64,000 bases of DNA from Streptomyces venezuelae (GTDB lineage: Bacteria; Actinomycetota; Actinomycetes; Streptomycetales; Streptomycetaceae). The stretch covers positions 2,132,001-2,196,000 of the forward strand of contig NZ_CP029193.1 in NCBI RefSeq assembly GCF_008642355.1, given 5' to 3'. Shown in pieces: positions 15,991 to 25,861 of the stretch; positions within the stretch are counted from its first letter, which is position 1, and each line of letters opens with the position of its first letter. Below the pieces are notes generated by a model. It did no database searches and had not been told where the DNA came from. It saw nothing but the letters and a program-made list of their open reading frames with translations. The translations under genes were made by a program, and so were the position numbers.

Positions 15991-17538
15991 GTGACTGCTC
16001 TGACTCTCAGCACCGCCGCCGCGACCGGCCTGCGTGCCGACGCGATCGTCGTCGGTGTCGCGAAGGGCGCTGGATCCAAGGGTGGCCTGGTCGTCGCCCC
16101 CGGCGCCGAGGCCGTGGACAAGGCGTACGACGGCAAGCTCGCGTCCGTCCTGGAGACCCTCGGCGCCTCGGGCGGCGAGGGTGAGGTGACGAAGCTCCCC
16201 GCGCCGTCCGGCTTCAAGGCCCCGGTCGTCGTCGCGGTGGGTCTCGGCGAGGTCCCGGAGAAGGACGAGACGTACGGCACGGACGCCCTGCGCCGCGCCG
16301 CCGGTGCCGCCGCGCGCGCCCTCACCGGTTCGAAGAAGGCCGCGTTCGCGCTGCCCGTCGAGGAGCCCGCGGACGCCGGCGCGCTGGCCGAGGGCGCCCT
16401 GCTCGGCGCCTACTCGTTCGACGCGTACAAGGGCCAGGCCGACGCCAAGGCCGCGAAGAAGAACGGCAAGGACGCCAAGGCGCCGCTCGCCGAGGTCGCC
16501 CTGCTCGGCGGCAAGCCCCGCGACAAGGCGTACAAGGCCGCCGTCGAGCGCGCCGTCGCCGTCGCCGAGGAGCTCAACCGCGCCCGCGACCTGGTGAACA
16601 CCCCGCCGAACGACCTCAGCCCCGAGGCCTTCGCCGCCGTCGCCCAGGCCGCGGCCAAGGAGCACGGCATCAAGGTCCAGGTCCTGGACGAGAAGGCCCT
16701 CACCAAGGGCGGCTACGGCGGCATCCTCGGCGTCGGCGCCGGTTCGGACGCCCCGCCGCGCCTGGTGAAGCTCTCGTACACGAGCTCGAAGGCGAAGAAG
16801 CACCTCGCCTTCGTCGGCAAGGGCATCACGTACGACTCGGGCGGCATCTCGCTGAAGCCCGCCGGTCACAACGAGACCATGAAGTGCGACATGGCCGGTG
16901 CCGCCGCGGTCTTCGCCGCCGTCGTCGCCGCCGCGCGCCTCGGCCTCGAGGTGAACGTCACCGGCTGGCTGGCGCTCGCCGAGAACATGCCGTCCGGCTC
17001 CGCGACCCGCCCCGGCGACGTCCTGCGGATGTACAGCGGCAAGACCGTCGAGGTCCTCAACACCGACGCCGAGGGCCGCCTGGTCCTGGCCGACGCCATC
17101 GCCAAGGCCTCCGAGGAGCAGCCGGACGCGATCGTCGACGTCGCGACCCTGACCGGCGCCATGATGGTGGCGCTGGGCAACCGCACCTTCGGCATCATGT
17201 CCAACGACGACGCGTTCCGCGCCTCGGTCCACGAGATCGCCGAGGAGGTCGGCGAGCCGTCCTGGCCGATGCCGCTCCCCACCGACCTGCGCAAGGGCAT
17301 GGACTCTCCCACCGCGGACATCGCCAACATGGGCGAGCGCATGGGCGGCGGCCTGGTCGCCGGTCTCTTCCTGAAGGAGTTCGTCGGCGAGGGCATCACC
17401 TGGGCCCACCTCGACATCGCGGGCCCGGCCTTCCACGAGGGCGCCCCCTACGGCTACACCCCCAAGGGCGGCACCGGCTCCGCCGTCCGCACCCTGGTCC
17501 GGCTCGCCGAGCACACCGCCGCGGGCGACCTGGGCTGA
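15991..17538 (+). CDS. pepA: Leucyl aminopeptidase PepA (M17)
   Basis: A 515-residue cytosolic dimetal aminopeptidase that removes N-terminal residues, mainly leucine, from peptides. The M17 signature NTDAEGRL is at 357-364, preceded by the metal- and catalytic-lysine segment KGITYDSGGISLKP and followed by TLTGA. The N-terminal macro-like domain (residues 1-180) is Ala/Lys-rich, as in streptomycete PepA. The start is GTG at 15991, with GAAAGAGGA upstream; a longer in-frame open region that reaches back through cobS is a shadow. A perfect hairpin terminator follows. Confidence 0.93.
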   Translation: MTALTLSTAAATGLRADAIVVGVAKGAGSKGGLVVAPGAEAVDKAYDGKLASVLETLGASGGEGEVTKLPAPSGFKAPVVVAVGLGEVPEKDETYGTDALRRAAGAAARALTGSKKAAFALPVEEPADAGALAEGALLGAYSFDAYKGQADAKAAKKNGKDAKAPLAEVALLGGKPRDKAYKAAVERAVAVAEELNRARDLVNTPPNDLSPEAFAAVAQAAAKEHGIKVQVLDEKALTKGGYGGILGVGAGSDAPPRLVKLSYTSSKAKKHLAFVGKGITYDSGGISLKPAGHNETMKCDMAGAAAVFAAVVAAARLGLEVNVTGWLALAENMPSGSATRPGDVLRMYSGKTVEVLNTDAEGRLVLADAIAKASEEQPDAIVDVATLTGAMMVALGNRTFGIMSNDDAFRASVHEIAEEVGEPSWPMPLPTDLRKGMDSPTADIANMGERMGGGLVAGLFLKEFVGEGITWAHLDIAGPAFHEGAPYGYTPKGGTGSAVRTLVRLAEHTAAGDLG

Positions 17539-17550
17539 TCGCGCACGTAC

Positions 17551-17587
17551 CGAGGGCCCCGGACCCTTCTGGTGTCCGGGGCCCTCG
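17551..17587 (+). terminator. pepA terminator
   Basis: A perfect 14-bp stem (17551-17564 with 17574-17587) and 9-nt loop directly after pepA. Confidence 0.8.
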
Positions 17588-17589
17588 GT

Positions 17590-17624
17590 GATTTCGCCCT
17601 CGACGAAATCCGTACGTTCGTACG
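17590..17624. repeat. Two adjacent dyads upstream of lpdA
   Basis: GATTTCG-N7-CGAAATC (17590-17610) is followed at once by CGTACG-TT-CGTACG (17611-17624). They lie just behind the pepA terminator and about 210 bp before lpdA. They could extend the termination region or bind a regulator of lpdA; nothing in the sequence decides between these. Confidence 0.4.
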
Positions 17625-17833
17625 CAAGAGATGGCCCTGGAGACGGTCGATCCGACGTCTCACAGCCTGGCCCGGCGTCCCGTCTCCCGCCGACAAGTGC
17701 GAAGATGGGTTCTCGGCAGGACAGGGCCCCCACCAAAGGGCCGAAACAAGAGCGGCCGAATACCAGCCGACCGACCGGTCGTCCCCCGCGCAAAGGGGTC
17801 CGGCGTACGGCGCACATGCATGGAGGACGTGAC

Positions 17834-19222
17834 GTGGCGAACGACGCCAGCACCGTTTTCGACCTAGTGATTCTCGGCGGCGGTAGCGGCGGTTACGCCG
17901 CGGCCCTGCGCGGAGCGCAGCTGGGCCTGGACGTCGCACTGATCGAGAAGAACAAGCTCGGCGGCACCTGCCTGCACAACGGCTGCATCCCCACGAAGGC
18001 GCTGCTGCACGCCGGCGAGATCGCCGACCAGGCGCGCGAGGCCGACCAGTTCGGCGTGAAGGCCACCTTCGAGGGCATCGACATGGCGGCCGTCCACAAG
18101 TACAAGGACGACGTGATCTCGGGCCTGTACAAGGGCCTGCAGGGTCTCGTCGCCTCCCGCAAGGTGACGTACATCGAGGGCGAGGGCAAGCTCTCCTCCC
18201 CGACCTCGGTCGACGTGAACGGTCAGCGTGTCCAGGGCCGCCACGTCCTCCTCGCGACCGGCTCCGTGCCGAAGTCGCTGCCGGGCCTGGAGATCGACGG
18301 CAACCGCATCATCTCCTCGGACCACGGCCTGACCCTGGACCGCGTGCCGAAGTCCGCGATCATCCTGGGCGGCGGCGTCATCGGCGTCGAGTTCGCCTCG
18401 GCGTGGAAGTCCTTCGGGGCCGACGTCACGGTCATCGAGGGCCTCAAGCACCTCGTGCCCGTCGAGGACGAGAACAGCTCCAAGCTTCTTGAGCGCGCGT
18501 TCCGCAAGCGCGGCATCAAGTTCAACCTCGGCACGTTCTTCGACAAGGCCGAGTACACGCAGGACGGCGTCCGCGTGACCCTCGCCGACGGCAAGACCTT
18601 CGAGGCCGAGGTCCTCCTGGTCGCCATCGGCCGGGGCCCGGTCTCGCAGGGCCTCGGCTACGAGGAGCAGGGCGTCGCCATGGACCGCGGCTACGTCCTC
18701 GTCGACGAGTACATGCAGACCAACGTCCCGACCATCTCGGCCGTGGGCGACCTGGTGCCGACCCTCCAGCTCGCGCACGTCGGCTTCGCCGAGGGCATGC
18801 TGGTGGCGGAGCGCCTGGCCGGTCTCAAGACCGTCCCGGTCGACTACGACGGCGTGCCCCGGGTGACGTACTGCCACCCCCAGGTCGCCTCCGTGGGCAT
18901 CACCGAGGCCAAGGCCAAGGAGATCTACGGCGCGGACAAGGTCGTCGCCCTCAAGTACAACCTCGCGGGCAACGGCAAGAGCAAGATCCTCAAGACCGCG
19001 GGCGAGATCAAGCTCGTCCAGGTCAAGGACGGTGCCGTGGTCGGCGTCCACATGGTCGGCGACCGCATGGGCGAGCAGGTCGGCGAAGCCCAGCTGATCT
19101 ACAACTGGGAGGCGCTGCCGGCCGAGGTGGCCCAGCTCATCCACGCCCACCCGACCCAGAACGAGGCGCTCGGCGAGGCCCACCTGGCCCTGGCGGGCAA
19201 GCCGCTGCACTCCCACGACTGA
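17834..19222 (+). CDS. lpdA: Dihydrolipoyl dehydrogenase (E3)
   Basis: A 462-residue FAD disulfide reductase that reoxidises dihydrolipoyl groups of the 2-oxo acid dehydrogenase complexes using NAD. It shows the N-terminal FAD motif GGGSGGYAAA, the redox pair Cys46/Cys51 (GGTCLHNGC), the NAD-binding GGGVIGVEFAS, SAVGDL, and the C-terminal catalytic HAHPTQNE with His439 and Glu444. GTG at 17834 follows GGAGGA by 6 nt and gives MANDASTVFDL; the longer upstream frame is not conserved in type. The E2 gene starts 59 bp downstream, so the pair is probably one operon. Confidence 0.95.
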   Translation: MANDASTVFDLVILGGGSGGYAAALRGAQLGLDVALIEKNKLGGTCLHNGCIPTKALLHAGEIADQAREADQFGVKATFEGIDMAAVHKYKDDVISGLYKGLQGLVASRKVTYIEGEGKLSSPTSVDVNGQRVQGRHVLLATGSVPKSLPGLEIDGNRIISSDHGLTLDRVPKSAIILGGGVIGVEFASAWKSFGADVTVIEGLKHLVPVEDENSSKLLERAFRKRGIKFNLGTFFDKAEYTQDGVRVTLADGKTFEAEVLLVAIGRGPVSQGLGYEEQGVAMDRGYVLVDEYMQTNVPTISAVGDLVPTLQLAHVGFAEGMLVAERLAGLKTVPVDYDGVPRVTYCHPQVASVGITEAKAKEIYGADKVVALKYNLAGNGKSKILKTAGEIKLVQVKDGAVVGVHMVGDRMGEQVGEAQLIYNWEALPAEVAQLIHAHPTQNEALGEAHLALAGKPLHSHD

Positions 19223-19281
19223 CCTCAGTCATCGGGCGCGACGACCAGACTTCCGCAATTTCGTAAGGAGCAACTGAAACC

Positions 19282-21075
19282 ATGGCGGTTTCCGTATCCC
19301 TTCCGGCGCTCGGCGAGAGCGTCACCGAGGGCACTGTCACCCGTTGGCTGAAGGCCGAGGGCGAGCGCGTCGAGGCCGACGAGCCGCTGCTCGAGGTGTC
19401 GACCGACAAGGTCGACACCGAGATCCCCTCCCCGGCCGCCGGCATCCTGGCGTCCATCAAGGTCGCCGAGGACGAGACCGTCGAGGTCGGCGCCGAGCTC
19501 GCCGTCATCGACGACGGCTCGGGCGACGCGGGTGGCTCGGCCGCCCCGGCGCAGGCCGAGGCCCCGGCCGCCCCCGCGCAGGAGGAGGCCCCGAAGCAGG
19601 AGGAGGCCCCGGCCCAGGCCGAGGCGCCCGCCGCCCCGGCCCCGTCCGGCGGTTCCGCCGAGGGCACCGAGGTCACCCTGCCCGCGCTCGGCGAGTCCGT
19701 CACCGAGGGCACCGTCACCCGCTGGCTGAAGGAGGTCGGCGAGGAGGTCGCGGCCGACGAGCCCCTCCTGGAGGTCTCGACGGACAAGGTCGACACCGAG
19801 ATCCCCTCGCCGGTCGCGGGCGTGCTGCTCGAGATCGTCGTCGGTGAGGACGAGACCGCCGAGGTCGGCGCCAAGCTCGCCGTCATCGGTGCGCCCGGTG
19901 CCGCTCCGGCGCAGGCCGAGGCCCCGGCACCGGCCGCCCCGGCCAAGGAGGAGGCCCCGGCTCCGGCTCCGGCCGCCCCCGCGCAGCCCGCGGCCCCGGC
20001 CGCTCCGGCCGCCGCCCCCGCCGCCCCGGCCCAGCCCGCCGCTGCCGCCCCGGCTCCGGCTCAGCCCGCGGCTCCGGCCAAGCCCGCCCCAGCCCAGCCG
20101 GCTCCGGCCGCGCCCGCCGCCCCGGCGCAGGCCTCCCCGGCCGACGACGGTGCGTACGTGACGCCGCTGGTCCGCAAGCTGGCCAACGAGAACGGCGTGA
20201 ACCTCTCCGAGGTCACCGGTTCCGGTGTCGGCGGCCGCATCCGCAAGCAGGACGTCATCGCCGCCGCCGAGGCCAAGAAGTCGGCCCCGGCTCCGGCCGC
20301 CGCCGCTGCCCCGGCAGCCGCTTCGAAGGCCCCGGCCCTCGAGGTCTCGCCGCTCCGCGGCCAGACGGTCAAGATGACCCGCATGCGCAAGGTCATCGGC
20401 GACAACATGATGAAGGCCCTGCACTCGCAGGCCCAGCTGACCTCGGTCGTCGAGGTCGACATCACCAAGCTGATGAAGCTGCGCGCCAAGGCGAAGGACT
20501 CCTTCGCGGCCCGCGAGGGCGTCAAGCTCTCGCCGATGCCGTTCTTCGTCAAGGCCGCCGCCCAGGCGCTGAAGGCCCACCCGGTCATCAACGCCCGGAT
20601 CAACGAGGACGAAGGCACCATCACGTACTTCGACTCGGAGAACATCGGCATCGCCGTGGACGCCGAGAAGGGTCTGATGACCCCGGTCATCAAGGGTGCG
20701 GGCGACCTGAACATCGCCGGCATCTCGAAGAAGACCGCGGAGCTCGCCGGCAAGGCGCGTGGCGGTGGCCTCACCCCGGACGACATGTCCGGCGCCACCT
20801 TCACGATCTCCAACACCGGTTCGCGCGGCGCCCTGTTCGACACGGTCATCGTGCCGCCGAACCAGGCCGCGATCCTCGGCATCGGTGCCACGGTCAAGCG
20901 CCCGGTCGTCATCAACCACCCGGACCTGGGCGAGACCATCGCCGTCCGTGACATGACGTACCTGTCGCTCTCCTACGACCACCGTCTGGTGGACGGCGCG
21001 GACGCCGCCCGCTACCTGACCGCGGTCAAGGCGATCCTGGAGGCCGGCGAGTTCGAGGTCGAGCTCGGCCTGTAG
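19282..21075 (+). CDS. sucB: Dihydrolipoamide acyltransferase (E2), DlaT/AceF type, commonly annotated SucB
   Basis: A 597-residue E2 chain. Two lipoyl domains have their lipoylated lysines at 43 and 169, both in [12 protein letters not shown]. Long Ala/Pro linkers surround a peripheral-subunit-binding domain at about 292-328 ([17 protein letters not shown]), and the catalytic domain ends with DHRLVDGAD, His567 and Asp571. By position (between lpdA and aceE, upstream of lipB/lipA) and by order shared with M. tuberculosis dlaT, I think this is the E2 of pyruvate dehydrogenase, possibly shared with 2-oxoglutarate dehydrogenase, in spite of the usual succinyltransferase label. AAGGAG lies 11 nt before the ATG. 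Confidence 0.92.
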   Translation: MAVSVSLPALGESVTEGTVTRWLKAEGERVEADEPLLEVSTDKVDTEIPSPAAGILASIKVAEDETVEVGAELAVIDDGSGDAGGSAAPAQAEAPAAPAQEEAPKQEEAPAQAEAPAAPAPSGGSAEGTEVTLPALGESVTEGTVTRWLKEVGEEVAADEPLLEVSTDKVDTEIPSPVAGVLLEIVVGEDETAEVGAKLAVIGAPGAAPAQAEAPAPAAPAKEEAPAPAPAAPAQPAAPAAPAAAPAAPAQPAAAAPAPAQPAAPAKPAPAQPAPAAPAAPAQASPADDGAYVTPLVRKLANENGVNLSEVTGSGVGGRIRKQDVIAAAEAKKSAPAPAAAAAPAAASKAPALEVSPLRGQTVKMTRMRKVIGDNMMKALHSQAQLTSVVEVDITKLMKLRAKAKDSFAAREGVKLSPMPFFVKAAAQALKAHPVINARINEDEGTITYFDSENIGIAVDAEKGLMTPVIKGAGDLNIAGISKKTAELAGKARGGGLTPDDMSGATFTISNTGSRGALFDTVIVPPNQAAILGIGATVKRPVVINHPDLGETIAVRDMTYLSLSYDHRLVDGADAARYLTAVKAILEAGEFEVELGL

Positions 21076-21119
21076 TCCTGCGGCCCCCGCGGCTGTAAGA
21101 CTCGTCTCATCAGCGCGTA

Positions 21120-21151
21120 CGCCCCCGTTCGGAGGTTTCCGGACGGGGGCG
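21120..21151 (+). terminator. E2 gene terminator
   Basis: A 13-bp stem (21120-21132 with 21139-21151, one G-U pair) and 6-nt loop, 45 bp after the E2 stop and before the GntR gene. Confidence 0.75.
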
Positions 21152-21210
21152 TCGCCGTATTGTCTAGGGGTCACAACGCCCTGGGGCGCTGCCCCGCCGG
21201 AGGAGCCCAC

Positions 21211-21834
21211 ATGACCGCGCCCGTCGTTCACTCGCTGCGCGAACAGATCCGCGAGCACATCGTGGAGGGGATCGTCAGCGGGCGCTGGAAGCCGGGCGAG
21301 CGCATCGTGGAGCGTCGCATCGCGGTGGAACTGGAGGTCTCCCAGACCCCTGTCCGTGAGGCGCTGCGCGAGCTGGAGACGCTCCGCCTCATCGAGTCGG
21401 CGCCCAACAAGGGGGTGCGCGTACGCAACTTGACCGCCGCCGACCTGGAGGAGAGCTACCCGGTCCGTGCGGGTCTGGAGGCCATCGCCGCCGAGCTGGC
21501 GGCCGAGCGGCTCGCCGAGGACTGCTCGGCCCTGGAGCCCCACGTGGCGGCCCTCTACGAGGCGGACCGTGCCTCGGACGGCACGGCCCAGGTGCGGCAC
21601 ACCGTCGGTTTCCACCGCGAGCTGGTGCGCGCCGCGGACAACTCGGTCCTCCTGCACACCTGGGAGGGCCTCGGCATCGAGGTCTTCACGGCGCTCTCCA
21701 TCCGCTGGCTGGGGACGGTCCAGCAGTCGTACGCGGAGGAGCACGAGGCCCTGGTCTCCGCCTTCCGGCGCCGTGACCCGGCCATCGCGGACCTGGTCAA
21801 GTCCCATGTGCTGGGGTGCGCGCCGCGCGCGTGA
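21211..21834 (+). CDS. GntR-family (FadR subgroup, FCD domain) transcriptional regulator
   Basis: A 207-residue regulator. The N-terminal winged helix (about 5-75) shows GERIVERRIAVELEVSQTPVREALREL and IESAPNKGVRVRNL. The all-helical FCD ligand domain follows, with Asp/His metal ligands suggested by EESYPVRAGLEA, HTVGFHREL and EEHEALVSAF. Members of this subgroup usually sense small organic acids; PdhR, which senses pyruvate, is one. It lies between the E2 gene and aceE, in the same direction, 277 bp before aceE, so control of aceE is the obvious hypothesis. AGGAG precedes the ATG at 21211; the upstream GTG at 21160 lies before the binding site and was rejected. Confidence 0.88.
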   Translation: MTAPVVHSLREQIREHIVEGIVSGRWKPGERIVERRIAVELEVSQTPVREALRELETLRLIESAPNKGVRVRNLTAADLEESYPVRAGLEAIAAELAAERLAEDCSALEPHVAALYEADRASDGTAQVRHTVGFHRELVRAADNSVLLHTWEGLGIEVFTALSIRWLGTVQQSYAEEHEALVSAFRRRDPAIADLVKSHVLGCAPRA

Positions 21835-21975
21835 CACCCGCGCTCATCCGTCGCGCCTTGACTCCAAACGTGCTCTCACCTGCGTAAACCCTTCAAAACG
21901 AAGGCACCGCGTGCCCGCTTTGCTGGCACCCGATGCCTACTTTCTCCATATAGAGAGGTTTTCCTCTTCAACCCT

Positions 21976-22005
21976 TTGATCGATCATCGATCACGGAGTT
22001 ACAGT
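21976..22005 (+). promoter_or_regulatory. aceE promoter with overlapping palindromic operator
   Basis: TTGATC (21976-21981) and TACAGT (22000-22005) are spaced 18 bp and form a plausible promoter. A perfect 17-bp palindrome, TGATCGAT-C-ATCGATCA (21977-21993), covers the -35 and half the spacer, where a bound repressor would block polymerase. The palindrome is AT-rich compared with its surroundings. The adjacent GntR protein is the first candidate binder. Confidence 0.6.
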
Positions 22006-22111
22006 CTCCGACGGGCTCAGACCAGAGCTTCACGCCCTGTCCTGCCAAGACACCGGGCACCCCCACCCCTTACCGAACAGGGGACCCCCTCCGACTCAGG
22101 AAGGCGGCGAC

Positions 22112-24808
22112 ATGACCGACCCCTCCGCAATCCAGCCGAGCGAGCTCGACCAGCTCCCGGACCGCGACCCCGAGGAGACCGCCGAATGGCAGGCCTCCCT
22201 GGACGCCGTCACCGAGGCGGCCGGGCCGCACCGTGCCGCATACCTCATGCGCCGCACGCTGGAGCGCGCCGAGGGCGCGGGCCTGGCGCTGCCCAAGCTG
22301 CTCGAGACCGACTACGTCAACACCATCCCCACCTCCGCCGAGCCGGCTGTCGACGGTGACGAGGAGATGGAGCGCAAGATCACGGCGTGGAACCGCTGGA
22401 ACGCGGCCGCCATGGTCACGCGCGGCTCCAAGCACGGTGTCGGCGGCCACATCGCGACCTTCGCGTCCGCGGCCTGGCTGTACGAGACCGGCTTCAACCA
22501 CTTCTTCAAGGGCAAGGAGGGCGATGGCTCCGGCGACCAGCTGTACATCCAGGGTCACGCCTCCCCCGGCATCTACGCCCGCGCCTTCCTCGACGGCCGC
22601 CTGAACGAGACGCAGCTCGACAACTTCCGCCAGGAGGCCGGCGGCAACGGCCTGCCCTCCTACCCGCACCCGCGCCGCCTGCCCTGGCTGTGGGAGTTCC
22701 CGACCGTCTCCATGGGTCTGGGCCCGCTCTCCGCCATCTACCAGGCGCGCTTCAACCGGTACCTCACCAACCGCGGCATCAAGGACGTCTCCGCCTCGCA
22801 CGTGTGGGCGTTCCTCGGTGACGGCGAGATGGACGAGCCCGAGTCGACGGCGGCCCTCGCACTGGCCGCGCGTGAGGGCCTCGACAACCTCACGTACGTC
22901 ATCAACTGCAACCTGCAGCGCCTCGACGGCCCGGTCCGCGCCAACTTCCGCGTGGTCCAGGAGCTGGAGGCCCAGTTCCGCGGTGCCGGCTGGAACGTCA
23001 TCAAGGTCCTGTGGGGCAACGCCTGGGACGAGCTCTTCCAGCTCGACACCACTGGCGCCCTGGTCCGCCGCCTCCGCGAGGTGCCGGACGCGCAGTTCCA
23101 GACGTACGCGACGCGCGACGCCGCGTACATCCGCGAGCACTTCTTCGGTGCCGAGCCCGCCCTCGTCGAACTGGGCAAGCTGCTCAGCGACGACAAGATC
23201 AGCGAGTGCTTCCACCTCTCGCGCGGCGGCCACGAGGCCCGCAAGGTCTACGCGGCCTACCGTGCGGCGCTCACCCACAAGGGCGCGCCGACCGTGATCC
23301 TCGCGCAGACGGTCAAGGGCTTCACCCTCGGCAAGGGCTTCGAGTCCAAGAACGCCAACCACCAGATGAAGAAGCTGACGGTGGACGAGTTCAAGGACAT
23401 GCGCGACCTGCTCGGTCTGCCGATCCCGGACAGCGACTTCGTCGACGGCCAGGTGCCCTACGGCCACCCCGGCGCCGACTCCCCCGAGGTCCGCTACCTC
23501 CAGGAGCGCCGTGCCGCGCTCGGCGGTCCGGCCCCGGCCCGCCGCACGCAGCCGCTCGCGCCGCTGCCCGCCCCGGCCGACAAGGCGTTCGCCTCGTTCG
23601 ACAAGGGTTCCGGTTCGCAGTCGGTGGCGACGACCATGGCGTTCGTGCGCCTGGTCAAGGACCTCGTGCGCGACAAGACGTCCGGCAAGCGCTGGGTGCC
23701 GATCGTCCCCGACGAGGCGCGCACCTTCGGCATGGAGTCGCTCTTCCCGTCGCTCGGCATCTACTCGCCGAAGGGCCAGACGTACGAGCCGGTCGACCGC
23801 GACCAGCTGATGTACTACAAGGAGGCCAAGGACGGCCAGATCCTCAACGAGGGGATCACCGAGGCCGGTTCGATGGCGGACTTCATCGCCGCGTCCACGT
23901 CGTACGCGACGCACGGCGAAGCGATGATCCCGTTCTACATCTTCTACTCGATGTTCGGCTGGCAGCGCACGGCCGACCAGATGTGGCAGCTCGGCGACCA
24001 GCTCGGCCGCGGCTTCCTCGTCGGCGCCACCGCGGGCCGCACGACGCTGACGGGTGAGGGTCTGCAGCACGCGGACGGCCACTCGCCGGTGATCGCGGCC
24101 ACCAACCCGGCGGCTCTCTCCTACGACCCGGCGTTCGCGTACGAGATCGCCGCGATCGTCAAGGAGGGTCTGCGCCGCATGTACGGCGAGGCCCACGAGG
24201 GCGAAGACCAGAACGTCTTCTACTACCTCACGGTCTACAACGAGCCCATGCCGCAGCCCGCGAAGCCCGCGGGTGTCGACGAGGGCATCGTCAAGGGCCT
24301 GTACCGCTTCAACACGGCGGAGTCCGCGGGCCTCTCCCCCGCTGCCAACGCCTCGCGCATCCAGCTGCTCGGTTCGGGTACGGCCATCCACTGGACCCTC
24401 GCCGCGCAGAAGATGCTCGCCGAGGAGTGGGGCGTGGCCGCCGACGTGTGGTCCGCGACCTCATGGACGGAGCTGCGCCGTGACGCGCTGGAGGCCGACG
24501 AGGCCATCCTGCGCGGTGAGGAGCGCGTCCCGTACATCCGTACGGCGCTGGAGGGCGCGCAGGGCCCGGTCCTGGCCGTCTCCGACTACATGCGTCAGGT
24601 CCCCGACCAGATCGCGCAGTGGGTCGAGCAGGACTACTCCTCGCTCGGTGCGGACGGCTTCGGTCTGTCCGACACGCGTGACGCGGCCCGCCGTCACTTC
24701 GGCATCGACGCGGAGTCGATCGTCGTCGCCGCGCTGGCGCAGCTCGCCCGCCGCGGCGAGGTGCCGGCCTCGGCGGTGAAGGAGGCGCGGGCCAAGTACG
24801 GCCTGTAG
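22112..24808 (+). CDS. aceE: Pyruvate dehydrogenase E1 component, homodimeric AceE
   Basis: An 898-residue thiamin-diphosphate enzyme that decarboxylates pyruvate and acetylates the lipoyl group of E2. The ThDP motif begins [10 protein letters not shown] at residue 236 and ends with the Asn-containing VINCN. Other AceE features are [14 protein letters not shown], the second-domain segment [15 protein letters not shown], and [12 protein letters not shown]. Length and single-chain build match the E. coli-type E1 rather than the alpha/beta type. ATG at 22112 follows AGGAAGG. It is preceded by its own promoter and followed by a long hairpin, so it is probably monocistronic. Confidence 0.95.
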   Translation: MTDPSAIQPSELDQLPDRDPEETAEWQASLDAVTEAAGPHRAAYLMRRTLERAEGAGLALPKLLETDYVNTIPTSAEPAVDGDEEMERKITAWNRWNAAAMVTRGSKHGVGGHIATFASAAWLYETGFNHFFKGKEGDGSGDQLYIQGHASPGIYARAFLDGRLNETQLDNFRQEAGGNGLPSYPHPRRLPWLWEFPTVSMGLGPLSAIYQARFNRYLTNRGIKDVSASHVWAFLGDGEMDEPESTAALALAAREGLDNLTYVINCNLQRLDGPVRANFRVVQELEAQFRGAGWNVIKVLWGNAWDELFQLDTTGALVRRLREVPDAQFQTYATRDAAYIREHFFGAEPALVELGKLLSDDKISECFHLSRGGHEARKVYAAYRAALTHKGAPTVILAQTVKGFTLGKGFESKNANHQMKKLTVDEFKDMRDLLGLPIPDSDFVDGQVPYGHPGADSPEVRYLQERRAALGGPAPARRTQPLAPLPAPADKAFASFDKGSGSQSVATTMAFVRLVKDLVRDKTSGKRWVPIVPDEARTFGMESLFPSLGIYSPKGQTYEPVDRDQLMYYKEAKDGQILNEGITEAGSMADFIAASTSYATHGEAMIPFYIFYSMFGWQRTADQMWQLGDQLGRGFLVGATAGRTTLTGEGLQHADGHSPVIAATNPAALSYDPAFAYEIAAIVKEGLRRMYGEAHEGEDQNVFYYLTVYNEPMPQPAKPAGVDEGIVKGLYRFNTAESAGLSPAANASRIQLLGSGTAIHWTLAAQKMLAEEWGVAADVWSATSWTELRRDALEADEAILRGEERVPYIRTALEGAQGPVLAVSDYMRQVPDQIAQWVEQDYSSLGADGFGLSDTRDAARRHFGIDAESIVVAALAQLARRGEVPASAVKEARAKYGL

Positions 24809-24824
24809 CCCTCCGGCTCGACGA

Positions 24825-24864
24825 ACGGGTGCGGCCCCTGCCTGACGGCGGGGGCCGCGCCCGT
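24825..24864 (+). terminator. aceE terminator
   Basis: An 18-bp stem with two G-U pairs (24825-24842 with 24847-24864), 4-nt loop, followed by TTGT. Confidence 0.75.
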
Positions 24865-24889
24865 TTGTACGCGGCGGCATGATGGAGCC

Positions 24890-25861
24890 ATGCGCGCCGC
24901 CCGCCTCATCAAGATGGTCCTGCTGCTCCAGGCCCGGCCTTCCATGACCGCCGCCGAGCTCGCCGCCGAGCTGGAGGTGTCCGAGCGGACGATCACGCGC
25001 GACGCGCAGGCGCTGTCCGAGGCGGGCGTCCCGGTCTACGCCGACCGGGGCCGCACCGGCGGCTACCGGCTGATCGGCGGCTACCGCACCCGCCTCACGG
25101 GGCTCGGCCGCAGCGAGGCGGAGGCGCTGTTCCTGTCCGGGGTGCCGGGCGCGCTGCGGGAGATGGGGCTCGCGGACGCTGCGTCGGCGGCCCGTCTGAA
25201 GGTGTCGGCGGCGCTCATGCCGTCGCTGCGGGACGCCCCGCGGACCGCCGCGCAGCGGTTTCATCTGGACGCGCCGGCCTGGTTCCGGGAGACGCCCGCC
25301 CCGGAGCTGCTGCCCGCCGTGGCGGACGCGGTCTGGGACGACCGGAAGGTGACCGCACGCTATCGCCGCCAGGACACCGAGGTGGAGCGGGAGTTGGAGC
25401 CGTACGGGCTCGTGCTGAAGGCCGGGGTCTGGTACCTGTGCGCGCGGGTGCCGGAGTCGGGGGCGTACCGCGTGTACCGCATCGACCGGTTCACGGCGGT
25501 CGCGGCGGGCGGCGAACGGTTCGCGCGGGACGAGGAGTTCGACCTGCCGGGGTTCTGGGAGGAGCGGGCCGAGCAGTTCGCGCGGGCGATCCTGCGGTCC
25601 CGTGCCGTGGTGCGGCTCTCGGCGGCGGGCGTACGGCAGCTGCCGTACGCCACCGACCGCGTCGTCGCGCGGGAGGCGATGGAGACGGCGGGCGAGCCGG
25701 ACGCGTCGGGGCGGGTCACGGTCACGCTGCCCGTCGAGAACGAGGACGTGGCGTACACGCAGCTCATGGCGCTCGGCCCGGAGGCCGAGGTCCTGGAGCC
25801 GCCGGGGCTGCGCGCACGCTTCGCGGAGGCCGCCGCGAGGGCGGCGGCCCTCTACCGGTAG
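24890..25861 (+). CDS. HTH/WYL-domain transcriptional regulator
   Basis: A 323-residue protein with an N-terminal DeoR-like HTH (residues 5-60: IKMVLLLQARPSMTAAEL, LEVSERTITRDAQAL), the GGYRLIGGYRT wing, and a WYL domain (about 140-225) in which the signature reads WYLCARV. A C-terminal extension (WCX-like, 230-320) follows. WYL proteins bind nucleic-acid or nucleotide ligands and can repress or activate. Its stop overlaps the convergent SDR gene by 10 bp. The target is unknown; local regulation of the SDR gene cannot be inferred because the genes converge. Confidence 0.85.
   Translation: MRAARLIKMVLLLQARPSMTAAELAAELEVSERTITRDAQALSEAGVPVYADRGRTGGYRLIGGYRTRLTGLGRSEAEALFLSGVPGALREMGLADAASAARLKVSAALMPSLRDAPRTAAQRFHLDAPAWFRETPAPELLPAVADAVWDDRKVTARYRRQDTEVERELEPYGLVLKAGVWYLCARVPESGAYRVYRIDRFTAVAAGGERFARDEEFDLPGFWEERAEQFARAILRSRAVVRLSAAGVRQLPYATDRVVAREAMETAGEPDASGRVTVTLPVENEDVAYTQLMALGPEAEVLEPPGLRARFAEAAARAAALYR

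Noticed and set aside
15967..17853. 628-codon minus-strand frame opposite pepA
   Set aside because: Shadow of pepA without motif.
19520..20150. Tandem repeat region
   Set aside because: The repeated codons are the Ala/Pro linkers and the two lipoyl domains of E2, so this is protein structure and not a DNA repeat element.
19225..21837. 870-codon minus-strand frame opposite the E2 and GntR genes
   Set aside because: Gly/Arg low-complexity translation that mirrors the Ala/Pro linkers of E2; no domain.
22070..24391. 773-codon minus-strand frame opposite aceE
   Set aside because: Shadow of aceE third-position GC bias; composition is Arg/Gly/Val-rich and has no motif.
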